This document shows, piece by piece, positions 52,778 to 64,000 of a DNA stretch of 64,000 nucleotides (positions are counted from its first letter, which is position 1; each line of letters opens with the position of its first letter). This stretch comes from Ophiura sarsii. Lineage: Eukaryota; Echinodermata; Ophiuroidea; Amphilepidida; Ophiuridae. Where the stretch lies: the NCBI GenBank assembly GCA_035610835.1, contig CM069446.1, positions 50,693,625 to 50,757,624 of the forward strand. The letters are read 5' to 3'. Below the pieces are notes generated by a model. That model saw only the letters and a program-made list of their open reading frames with translations, was not told where the DNA came from and did no database searches. The position numbers and the translations under genes are program-made.

Positions 52778-53300
52778 ACAATATTGGAAAATATAGCACA
52801 TCATTTATCACACAAGCAAGAGCGGGCATGTCTATTTTAAAAGGAAGAATAAAAGAACTACTGCAAAATCATGTGTGTAGCTGAATAGTCATAGGTAGTA
52901 ATGTGTATAGTATATATACAGACAAGCAGTGCATTTTAAAAGGGAAAGCGCATACTTAGGTACATTGCTATTGATTGCCATGTTTAAAGGCTTGACAGTC
53001 CATCAAACTGTATTGTCAAATGCCAGACATAAACATTCTATCTATGAAAAAGCTTGAAACTAAAAAAACTTTTAAAAAACAGATACAATTTGAAACAACA
53101 TTGCATCATTTTGGGTGTAAAAAGGCCATGAGTGAACTGAAAATAATGAATACAAAATGTGAGAAATATTTTGTTAAAAAGTCAAAATTTAGGCAAATTC
53201 CTAAAACAAGTAATCTGTGAAACACACATGTAATGCAGTTAAGGCAGGTGTATATTGTAACCAGGGTATCGTGTTATGTTAATGAGAATTAGGAAAATTA

Positions 53301-53615
53301 TAGGTTCCAGATTCTGGACTGTACTAGTATCGTCCGATACTGGAACACCCAGTATTGTCTGATACTGATACAAAGTCAGTCTTCCAGTATCGGGCGATAC
53401 TGGAACATAATTATGTACCAGTACCGTTCAATACTGGGACAAATCTCACTGGTTTCACATGTACCAGTATCACCCGATACTGGAACATAAACAATTTCCA
53501 GTATCGCTCGATACTGGAATAATAAACTTGTACCAGTATCGAGCGATACTGTCAACTTTTATGTTACAGTATTGAACGATACTGATATACCAGTATCTGG
53601 GACCTAAAGTACACT
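53301..53615. mobile_element. palindrome-array element, copy B
   Basis: TAGGTTCCAGATTCTGGACT at the left; TCTGGGACCTAAAGTACACT at the right. About eight palindromes lie between. Several are perfect or nearly so, for example TTCCAGTATCG + GG + CGATACTGGAA. The order and linkers match copy A at 10674-11060. Confidence 0.75.
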
Positions 53616-54068
53616 TTTTCTGAGAATGATTGCAGGGATGGCAAAAGGGGCATATTTTTGGGGTTTCTCGCTAAATAACAACTATTTTTTATTGAAATGT
53701 GGTACCTTTTCTGCGGAGATGAACCCCACCACTATTGGCCATTCCTGGCAAAGCCTGTTCCTTACCTTGTCACATGCTTACATGTTACGTACTGTAGAAT
53801 ACGTCGGCGTCTGTGTGTAAACAGTAATATATATACTGTACGATAGTTGTAGTTTGCCTAAATTAAAATGTGCGCCAGAAAACAGCCTTGAATGGTACGG
53901 ACCAATACCAATATTTGTCGTCCCCTCTTCTCTAATCTAATAACCAACATTTTGTGTTGATCTTGGGTGTACTACTTTGTTCTCATTATATGCAGTTCTA
54001 TCTAAATCTCAACTTAACTTGAGCTCTCTTCTGAGAATCTTGCTGCTGGGTAGTGGTCATAGATTTCT

Positions 54069-54291
54069 TTGAACCCCTTGAGAGCAACCTGCCGATTGGT
54101 CAGAAAGACGGATGCATCATTTGTTGCACCAATCAGAGACATTGTTAGAATAAATGTATCCCTGATATAGATTGGACTGAAACACTTTCAAAGCAGTATT
54201 TTGTATTATATATTCAAATGAGTATAACTAGTAATTAACCAATCAGAAGGCACTGTTATATTATAGGCAGGTAGTGTGCAAGGGGGTTTAA
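54069..54291 (-). mobile_element. TTAACCCCCTG-ended MITE, copy 3 (diverged)
   Basis: TTGAACCCCTTGAGAGC at the left and GCAAGGGGGTTTAA at the right; the interior shares CCGATTGGTCAGAAAGA. Confidence 0.7.
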
Positions 54292-56015
54292 GGGAACTTC
54301 AAAGCTGTAACCGGCAGCTCTTTGAAGCATGGATTATTTTTTATCTTAAAAGAGATATATTTTTGTGGTTTTGGGGACTTTTTGCCAGTTTATGTTGCAT
54401 TAAAGTCAATTATTCCACAGAGATATTTCACGTTTCTGTCCTTCAACATTTATGCATAAGCCATTTATGCCTATTTTGGTAGTTTTCCTACTCTTGTATC
54501 CGCTTTAAACTGTCTGCCCTGGTTGTGAAATAATTCCACTGCTTTTCACTACCATCTGACCTAATTTGGGTACATCATTCTGGCAACACTGACATTCTGG
54601 CAACACTGAACTTAAAAAACCACAGGTTGCTTAAAAACTTGGCGGGAAAAATCTCTGCATGTTTTGCTATGATCAATTAATGCTGCTACGGTCCAGGTAT
54701 TGGGTGTATGAAGAGAGTGTCTTTATAATACAGAAGATATGCTATTTGGGCTGATTTAGGTCGTTTGTTGGCGACACCGACTTTAGAAATTAATAAACCG
54801 AATTATAACACATGGAAAAGTCTTTGTTGGATTGCTGGGGTTCGTGTAATTCTGCTTGAAAAAATTGGAATCGCCTGGCGCTTGCCATTATCAAATGCAT
54901 GATTCATTCAGTATTAATATTGTTACGAGCTGTTTGAAAAAGTGAAGAAAAAGTCTTTCATCGTCGTATTATGTGAAAATCATCAACTTTTTTTATTTAG
55001 AAAACAAAAACTATTCTACTATGATGCTTGCCATTTCTAATATTGTTTTTAATGTAGAATATGAATAGCTGTAAGACATAATCACAGATGTAAAATAATT
55101 TGTAAAAAATAATAAAATTTTATTCTTTCAAATCCTTTCAAATTGTGGACTAGCCACAAAGTTTGACAAATCTTAAATATTTTGATGGACAAAAATTGAC
55201 TTGGGTCATTATATGATATTGTTTGTGAAAAATACTCAATTTGCTGGACAAATGAAAGTAATGAAAACTATGTGGATGAAAATACAGCAAAACAATTACA
55301 ACTTGAATTACATGTGATTTGGAAAACAGGTTATTTTTTTCTTCTTTGATTTCAAAATACCTTGATGAAACGATACCAAAAAACGGTCAATTGGGACAAA
55401 AAAAAGGTGTCCAATTTCAAAACCTTTTTTCTACATAGCAAAGATATCTTTTGGCTGAACATTGACTTATCATACTCTCTGTGCACATCATACAGTCTTT
55501 TTTTTCTCAAAAGAGAGTAAATATTGGATAATAACTCTTATTAATACCCATAGATATTGGTTTTCTCTCCCTGTTAGTAATTGTATGTATATTGCTTTGT
55601 AGGCCCTGTTACAAAAGAAATTTGTATGAATAGTAAAATAGTATTAATATATAAAAACTCTATGTTAAGCATGGACTGTAGTATATACCATATATGTATT
55701 ATAAATGAACGTTTAAAAAACAACAAACCCAAATATTATGAGTGCTATCAATTATGTGTAGATATTAGCTTCCAGCGAGGATCATTCTTATATCAAAACA
55801 ACAAACAACCCTTGATGATACATATTTTATGGTACGTGTGTACATTGTATAGGTATGTGGGTTTTGTCCACGATAAAATGTGACAATTATTTTTATTTGT
55901 ATAGGAGTGCTGTTGCCATGGCAAGAGGTGATATTGCTTGCCATGGTGATATGAATGAATATTTTGGATGATTTGTGAATGTTGGAAGATTCCCTTTTTG
56001 TTTATTAAATGAGAT

Positions 56016-56083
56016 GGATTTAAAAGAAAATTGTTCGTGAAGAACAATCGGATTTAAAAGAAAATTGTTCGTGAAGAACAATC
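56016..56083 (+). repeat. 33-bp tandem duplication with hairpin
   Basis: GGATTTAAAAGAAAATTGTT occurs twice, each followed by a TTGTTC..GAACAA inverted repeat. Confidence 0.9.
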
Positions 56084-57059
56084 AGTAATATCGCCCTCGT
56101 TACATCAGTTACGTTTGACAGCAAAGCTGTAATTCTGTCAATTGTGGACCAGTAGCCATTGAAAGATATATCTCTTACAGCCGGCCATACATTAAATTAG
56201 TCTCAGACCATTATGTTAATTTCATTTCAAAGACCTTGATCACAGTTTATTAAATAATAAATCAATTGTCAAACAAACCCACAATTCTCGTAACTACAAT
56301 TTTTATGGGGAGGGGGATGGAGCTGATTATTATGTATATTTACATTGAATTACAATTTTACATATTTAGGTTATACATTCCATTTGTAATAAACAAAGGG
56401 AAGAAATGTTGGCAGTTTTAGACACGGGCAATCCTCCTTGTCGTTTATGATAGTGATGTCCCTCCTGCAAAACCAATGGGTAATTGTGACAAACATACGC
56501 GACACCAGTGGCTATAAGCTTAAGGCTTTTCCAGTGGAACATGTTTCTCCTGAGTAATACTTGTGTATTTCTTTGTAAATTGTTAATAATTGACCAAAAT
56601 ATTGCTGATTTTGATATTTCACTGAAAATGAGATGGTCCCCAAGACAAGAAACATACTTATCCCAAGTTTTGATATGTTTGTGTCGCTTCACCTTGCTGT
56701 TTTGGGTTTTATTCAGTGGGTTAGTTAGATATGAACGTATCTGTGTAAAGAACATGTTTTCTTCCATTTGTTTTTGTTGGACAAATATGCCACTTCACAA
56801 GGGTTCGCAGGTCCAAGTTTGGGTTTTCATCGTAAACAAACGATTGCATTACAAACGTGTGTGAGAACATGCAAATGAAGTAGCGTATAGTAGCGTAAAT
56901 TTTAACAATAGTATACTGATACTGAATCTGAAATGTTATATTAATATGTGATGTTGTTATCGCTTATCATAACCTGTGTATAAATAGCCTATTTAGATAT
57001 ATGTGTAGTCGTTGTTGTATTGGTGTCTTATAGAAGTAGCCATCTGCCTGCACTATATG

Positions 57060-57530
57060 TATCCGATTCTGTCAATCACCAAGGGTAATTCCTCCCTGTG
57101 TCCTTATATGGAGCGGAGGCGTGGCTTATGTGTCCCAACATAAAAACAATGCAGTTGTGTCTAAGATATTCGATGAACTGATTCTGTCAATCACCAAGGG
57201 TGATTCCTCCATGTGTCCTTATATGGAGCGGAGGCGTGGCTTATGTGTCCAAACATAAAAACAATACAGTTATACAGTTGTGTCTAAGATATTCGATGAA
57301 CTGATTCTGTCAATCACCAAGGGTGATTCCTCCCTCTGTCCTTATATGGAATGAAGGTGTGCCTTTTGTGTCCTAATATCAAAATAATACAGATGTGTGC
57401 AAAAAGAAACTCTTAGCTTTTGATTTGTAGCTTTCAATCACCCAGGGTTGCAATCTCCCTGTGTCCTTATATGGAAAGGAGGCTTGGTTTTTGCTTTCCA
57501 AATATCAAAATAATGTGGCTGTGTGCAACT
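57060..57530 (+). promoter_or_regulatory. tandem repeat with four perfect CArG boxes
   Basis: Four units of about 115-125 bp each contain CCTTATATGG, at 57102, 57217, 57340 and 57465. This fits the SRF-site consensus CC(A/T)6GG exactly. The first two are followed by GAGCGGAGGCGTGGC and the later two by more diverged GGA-rich sequence. CAATCACC(A/C)AGGGT precedes each. That the sites are functional is inference; no transcript is evident nearby. Confidence 0.45.
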
Positions 57531-58369
57531 TTCCCGATGATTTGCTTCTGTCAATCACACATGATGAACTCTGTTGCTGTTGGTTTTGACAGAGTATAGC
57601 TCTCCATCAGTCCCAGCTCTTGTATTAGTTCAGGACACAGCTGCATTGTTTGTGTATGCTCAAAAACATAGATGGAAATTCGTCCTGGAGGAACTTGCAG
57701 CCGTGTAGAGTAGTAGAAATGAAATAGTGATGGCCTATGCAGGGGATAAAACAGATGGTATATATTATAGAATAGAGAAAGTGCAATTTTATATAATTCC
57801 TTTAGCTTTCCAAACACTATGCGCAAGGATTTTTTTATTGATTTCTTTTACAGTAAGCTGTAGTTACTCTTCTATTCTGCCTAACTCTCTGCTATTCTTA
57901 TATTTAGACTGATTGGTTGAGATTGGTCAAAAAGCTTCAACCCAAAATACTTTTCTTACCCATTGCTGATTGTCTAATTAAACTATGTTGGGGCATCTTC
58001 ACAACCAATTAAAATGAGTTTTAGAGGCCGAATACCGATATTCTGAGAGAGAATAGTAGTGTTAACAAAACCAGTGGCTAATTTTATCAGCCCGTTATGG
58101 CAAATGTTGGGCCATGTTTTTGTTGCATTAAAACCAATGGTTGGTAACACATGGGATACTTTTCACCATAAATTGGGCTTATTTTGCTACCGTATGGAAA
58201 CACTTGATTAATGGCAACACTGACAAATATTTAGACTAATAAGTAAATTACACCCAAATGTTTCTGTAATTTGTTTTTAGTTAGACATGAATTTCAACCG
58301 TATACTACTGTACCACATGTCTTTCCTCATCTCATGCCTTGCTTACTACTTCAAGCTTATACCTGTTCA

Positions 58370-58589
58370 TTAACACTATCCATGCGGTAGGCGTCTGCAG
58401 ACAACATTTCAAAAATGTCATAACATGTTTCAAAATTGTTCGAATTATTGAATTTCATTACCATATTTGGAATCACCATGAGAAATGCATTAAAATAAGT
58501 GCAAACATGCCTAGTATTGGATCAGTAATTCTTGAAATAGACATTAAAAGTTGAATATGATACAACTATAGCCTCATGGAAAGTGTTAA
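58370..58589 (+). mobile_element. TTAA-flanked MITE, copy 13
   Basis: TTAACACTATCCATGCGG to GCCTCATGGAAAGTGTTAA; the terminal repeats are eroded and the interior slightly deleted. Confidence 0.8.
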
Positions 58590-61500
58590 GCTTATATTTT
58601 ATAACTACAAACTGGGTAAATGTCTAAATCTTTTATGAGAGAGGCGGTTCATAAAAATTAGACTATGTGTATTTTGTTTTTTAGCATCTTTTTCATACCT
58701 ATAGTCAGCATGCTGTGGACTTACTGCCAACTATTTCACACAGATATAATTTGGATATCAACATGTATGCTTGCATTGGTGGAATTTAGGTCCTAAGCAT
58801 TATGTCGAGTGATTTCATGAATATTTCATGTTGAAAAAACCTTGAAATAGATTATAACACAATCTACGCTCTACGCATACAAATATTGGCTCAAGAAAGA
58901 GCCCAATCTCAACAATGAAGTTTGAAAAATAGTAGATCAAAAATCTACAAATTGAAATTTGTTTGCACTTCAAGCCTACATATCCTACCCTAAAATCCTA
59001 TGGTACATTATCAATGCTTTTGTATGAACTGTGGCCATGGGATTGAGAATATAATGGGAGCTTGTCTTGTATTTGTATGCAACAGCTATATATGTATTGT
59101 GTTTGAAACAAGAAAGTAAGATATGACCCTGAACAGGAGAAAAAACGGGTGATAAGTTCACAAACTCTTGTGACATTTTTGGCCATTTTTGTCATTTTGG
59201 TTGCAGCTAATGTGAAATTATTACCAGCCCTTTGTAACATAATGGCCAGAGCTAATATGAAATCGTCACTAACACTTGTGACATTTTCAAGAACTCTTGT
59301 GAAAATCTTCACAAACTTTTGTGAACATGAACATCTTTACAAACTCATGTAAAACTTTCACAACATTTTATGAACATTTTCATCCGATCTTGAAACATTT
59401 TCACAAGTGGCAAGCAAAAATGTTTATAATTTCTCCCGCTCTCTCTATCGGCTCTTTCTTGCACTCATACCATATCAGGTGAACAGTTGTGAAATTTCAA
59501 TTGTCATTATGCCTCTCATCTTTTCACAAGAAACATTTTCACAAGGGAACGCCTTTATAGTAATCGCTCGTCATTTTTCACCGGTTTAGGGTCAATGAGC
59601 TGAGTTAGCCATATCTTTGAAATATGTAACTGAATGGAATTACGGAGTTTGATTTGTAAAAGGGCTGACACCCTTCGGTTATGTTGTGTGAATTTTACTA
59701 TATTCACCTTATAAGGTCACAACTATTCCAAAGATCATAATATTTGCTGATATTTTATTGGAAAATGTTATGATATCATTTTCAAACTTGGCAGCTGATC
59801 TGTCGCAGCCATTTTGCCAATCAATTTCTCCGATGTATGATGTGCAATGTAATTAATAGCAAGACTTTTAAAATGGTAATAATCATGATAGTAACGATGC
59901 ATATTATAAAGTTTTATTTTCTTACCAAGTTAGCCAAGTGATAAATATTTGAAGTGATAAAAATATTGTCTTAGTATAAAAAATCCCTGTTTACTAATAA
60001 ACTGGTGTGTTTGGGTATAATTGACTATTAATGAAACTAACTTATAAAAAAAGTATTGTTGATGCAATACTATGATGTCAGCCTACAATAAACACCAATT
60101 TATTTTAAAAGCCCTGTTTATAAATATGTTGATGTACATACTACATAATATATATGTAAATTATAAATGTTTGCACCGTGATAGTGTAAATTGCATGTGC
60201 TCAGTTAAGAAAAGTGTAAAAACTTCACGTGTCAGAAAGCTCTGTGACATTGCTGCCGGGTGATATATCATACCTCTTGCATCTGAGTATGCCATGATAA
60301 AATACCCAAAAATGCAAACGGCAGCCATTCAAGAGCTAAACCATTATGTTCCACTGCTTATCACTTTTATACCGGTGATTTACCTATTGGCCGGTCATAA
60401 ATTCTCCAATTCCCAGATTAGGCAGGCCAGTGGCCATGCCCTAAATACTGTTTTGATGTAAATACCACATGTGGCAACGATTATATTCAACAATGACAGC
60501 CCAGACTAACAGCATGAAAAACAGACTCTTTATGGCCTCTGTGTCTTTGGTCAGTAATACAAAAGTGTTAAGGCAGTACAACGTAATGTGTACCGTTTCA
60601 GAGTTGTTTGTGGATATAGCAACCCGGGGGAGGAGGGGGGGGGGGGGGGCAATCATGTATAAAAGTTGTGATCATCCGTGTGAATGCAAGATTCTAAAAG
60701 AAGGATACAAGTCCTAAAAACTTTTTGACTGAAATGAACGTATAAAGGAATTATGTGATTCAGTTGTGTAGTAGATTTGTCTCATAGGCCTTACCATTTT
60801 GGGCTATTTTTACAATGATGTTACATGACTATCGGCTCAAGCTACTCTTAGTGCGGATTGAGGTTGAAAATTACACACTTATTTTTTTAGAAATTGGAGA
60901 TTTTGATACCCTTAGCAGGGGCTGACGTTTTGGTTGAAAAAACACCTGTAATCCTTGTTTTCGTTCACGGGGATGATAACAAGATCATACCTGACTGCCC
61001 CCCCCCCCCTCCCCCGGTATAGCACAGATGCTTGTGCTTTTACTGCAGCCCTGTAATGGTGTACAACTACCTAATTTTGTGTTTGTGGGGTTTTTTCCCT
61101 CTTTGTTGGATTTGCTAGCAATTAAAGTCCATTTTCCTAGATGTATCTGGGAAATCATAATATATCTAGGCTCATATAGACAAACAACTTCACATTACAC
61201 TAATATGAGGTCCATGCAAAATTAGCTTTATTGAAGGCGAAAATAATCACAAAACCAGGTAATCTTACAAAACTGGGTAATTTTGAAATGCTCTTTTCTT
61301 GTAGTATTGTTGTTCTTTGAGGAATCTTCATAAAAAGCATTGTATTTTTAAAGAGGTACATGAGATTTTTATTATCAGTGTACATTGGCAAAAAACTAAT
61401 ACTGTGAAAAGACATAAGAAAACCGATCCTTTTTTGCACCAAATATATCGCCCACCAACCGGTAATAATCAGCAATGGTACCTCTTTAGAGATAACCAGA

Positions 61501-64000
61501 CTTAAATGATACTCGGCTAAATGTGTTCATTCCAATCCCAGAGACACAGTTCAGTAAATGCTATCGCCATAATACATTGATACTATGTGTCATGGTCCCT
61601 GTGTATTTGTGGATATTTCAGTGTCCAGAAAATATTAACTTTTGAACTTTTGCTTTGAGAGAATGTGATAATCTCTAAGTTTAATAGTGCAAAATATATC
61701 AATGAGATGTTTCTGCAGAGTGCTTTAGATATAGAAATCACTTAGTATGTACTCTTGTGAAAAAAGTGTTTATTGATGTTTAACAAGAAAGCTCCTTTTT
61801 TGTTTATTTGCAATATCGTAATACAGTAATAAGGCAGCTATGGATTATACTACAAGTTTAGTACAAACAATTGCTGCCTTTTTCTATGTGCTTTCTTTGG
61901 CCTTGTTCAAAAGCATGATGTACTATATAGCGGGAAATTTATGCCTGGATTTTATTTTTACATGTTCTTTTTAAAAGTGAACAATGTAACAGCAAATTTA
62001 AAAAGCTGCGAAATATTACTCTTTAGCCACAGGGTTTATCGTGTTAAAACTGTGATAATATGAAACGAACTACAACATTGATCAAAACTGTAAAATCCTG
62101 AAAAATTAGTGCCACAAAAATCATCCGCTATACAGTAGTCTGCTTTGCTTGCCCTCATCTGACTCTAATGAGCCTGTTTTATTTGAAGCCCTGTATTAAG
62201 ATATCAACTCACACATTCTATTTTAAAATTAGTATTGTACTTGATCTGTGATTCCCCATAGACTTTGTACAGGGGCAAAAAGCTACTGGAGACAACTTTG
62301 CAATGCATTATGTGCAATCCCATATTTTGGCAGATCGAATCAGCTGGATTTCTATACATCTCTATTTCAATTCTGAGACGTGCAGCAGTCAAACAAGAGC
62401 CGATTGTTCAATTTATCGCTCCAAATTTGTTGGGGCGGAATCAATTTCACAAATTGAAGGCTTTCATTTCAAACAGTTTTTATTAAAGTGATACTGTGTG
62501 GAAAATTATAATCTACCATCACATTTTCGCAAATTGTGATGCAATGTTTTGTATTTTATTTGTTAACTTCAGGTTCTGGAACATAAACTGTATTTTTAAA
62601 TGTGTAGAAAAAATAAAAATTTACAACTCGGACAAGCAGACATGTTTCTGATAGGCCACATCCAATGAGAGACCTTGTGTTATAAAATGTTTCATTTTGA
62701 ATTGACCAATACAAAATTTGGTGTACATAAATGACCCGCCGTGTGTGCTATCACCAGTGGTGGTAAATCCGCGAGTCGTACGAAGGATTTCCGTCTTTCT
62801 TGTATAGCATAGGAACAAGCCAAGCTGTAATATGGTGTCCCCTTATACCACAATGTGTATATTTATCCACGGGTGGTATATTGACTGGGCAGATTTTGAG
62901 TGTATGTTTATTTTAACCATTAGGAAATTTCAGTTTGATACGGTCTTGGTTTTTGTGTCCCGAGTGGTCGTGCGGCTGGGTGGATTTATCGACTGTGATA
63001 GCACACACAAGATTTGTAAATAGTCTTATGTTTGACATCCGTTATAATAAACGGCATATTTTAAGTTCTTGTTTGAGTTTATATATTTTCAATTTCTAAT
63101 ATTTGCCAAATCATGCAAATGACTGTTCTTATTTATTTTAATCGGTCAGTACCTACAATTCATTTTAAAACCGTTACAGTATTTTTAACAATATTATTTA
63201 TGTATGATTTTTGTTTTGTGTAAAACTATATCGAAATTGGATTATGTTCATTGGATATTTCGTAAAATCATATTTTATGACATTTTCAATTATATAGATT
63301 TCTCTTAATGGATTTTATTTAATGGATTTTATTTCATTTCCAAATTTCTATTCAACTTACCGTATGGAGAGAGGTTTTTGGAGCGTTTCAGATCAGTATT
63401 ACTTGCAGAAAAGTCCCAAATGAGTTCAACAGGTTTATAGCAGTTGACGGTCATGTTTGGGCTAATTTGGATGTACTTGTGATCTTTTATGACCAGAGCT
63501 TATATTATTTGCCCTCTTATGTGTGTTGAAATCTATAGTGAATAAAGGTGTGTTTTGGGTTAAGTCTTACCCTGAATATCGAGGGTTTAGAGCCAGAAGG
63601 TCCTATCTCCAATAGCTGCCAGGTGTTATAATGTAACTCAGAGCAGCTATTGCAGATATGTCCCTTTTGCACTATCTTCATGTGATGTGAGAAGGCACTA
63701 TCTGTAATAACTGCCATGTGTTACATACTCACGGTGTTATACGGTGTGTTCTTGTAAAAACCTAATCTAACAAGGGACAGTCAGACTTTGTGGCAATAAA
63801 CCCTTGGAATGTACACAGGTTTTCAGTGAAACTCCATTCAGACTTTTTGACACATTGACATTAACTGTAACTGTTAAATCACCACACAGTGGAGGGCAAA
63901 TAAGCCTAAATAAGAAATTTCTGACTACAACATTGAACTTGACCTTACTGGTCGACCTGAGATCAAGTTTGATCCTATAGTCTTCACTCCCAGGGTGGGT

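Larger units (their letters stand above)
52119..64000 (+). other. 3'UTR and gene-free downstream region
   Basis: I recognise no protein-coding exon in these 11.9 kb. The open frames (for example 55581-55883 +, 56366-56767 - and 56508-56864 +) lack family motifs and have the AT-rich composition of the background. The region holds three MITE families, a palindrome-array element, and tandem repeats at 52246, 56016 and 57060. It also has degenerate TTCACAA..TTGTG repeats at 59149-59590 and G/C tracts at 60629 and 61000. 54292-55580, 58590-60440 and 61020-64000 are otherwise featureless AT-rich DNA. Part of it may be a long 3'UTR. Confidence 0.6.

Noticed and set aside
55581..55883. A 100-codon open frame downstream of the gene
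   Set aside because: AT-driven residue use (I, Y, N, K), no family resemblance and no splice or promoter context.
56366..56864. Overlapping open frames of 118-133 codons on both strands
   Set aside because: No recognisable motifs, background base composition, and open on both strands at once, as expected by chance in a low-complexity AT-rich region.

Overview
The window is animal nuclear DNA and holds the 3' part of one large intron-rich gene on the + strand. That gene is a kinesin-3 motor of the KIF1A/KIF1B/UNC-104 group. I recognise 22 constitutive coding exons between 9188 and the stop codon at 52116-52118, plus two alternative ones (an exon 8 twin and a cassette). The exons were joined by hand: every junction is GT-AG and every phase fits, giving about 970 residues of the stalk and tail. 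The motor head, the FHA domain and the first coiled coils must lie upstream of base 1. The AT-rich sequence, kilobase introns, long G/C homopolymers and dense short inverted-repeat transposons suggest a marine invertebrate, possibly a deuterostome such as an echinoderm or hemichordate. The exact taxon is inference. 

Layout: 1-9187 is intron with nested small transposons. 9188-26854 holds exons 1-16 (KIF1B-type stalk region and the C2-like and DUF3694-like segments). 26855-39715 is a 12.9 kb intron with a 100-N assembly gap at 39537-39636. 39716-52118 holds exons 17-22, ending in the lipid-binding PH domain. 52119-64000 is probable 3'UTR followed by gene-free sequence in which I recognise no protein. 

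The most interesting features of the gene are its alternative exons. (1) Exons 8a and 8b encode the same piece of the C2-like domain, share both splice phases, differ strongly at the DNA level and cannot be used together without a stop codon, so they look like a mutually exclusive pair. (2) A 93-nt phase 0-0 exon at 47640-47732 would insert 31 residues into a loop of the PH domain. (3) At five other places a recent tandem duplication has copied the 3' end of an exon with its donor site, or an exon piece. These copies are mostly broken, and they suggest a local tendency to duplicate exon-intron junctions that could have given rise to the 8a/8b pair. 

The non-coding DNA holds two unusual repeat designs. 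One is a degenerate repeat with strict 11-bp phase (about ACATGGGTATC per unit) at four separate intron sites in both orientations. The other is an element made of 8-9 successive short palindromes (CCAGTATCG..CGATACTGG) between terminal inverted repeats, with two near-complete copies and one truncated copy. There are also about 13 copies of a TTAA-flanked MITE, several other MITE and foldback families (some nested), tRNA-derived SINEs, an hAT-type MITE with an 8-bp target duplication, and a downstream tandem repeat carrying four perfect CArG boxes.
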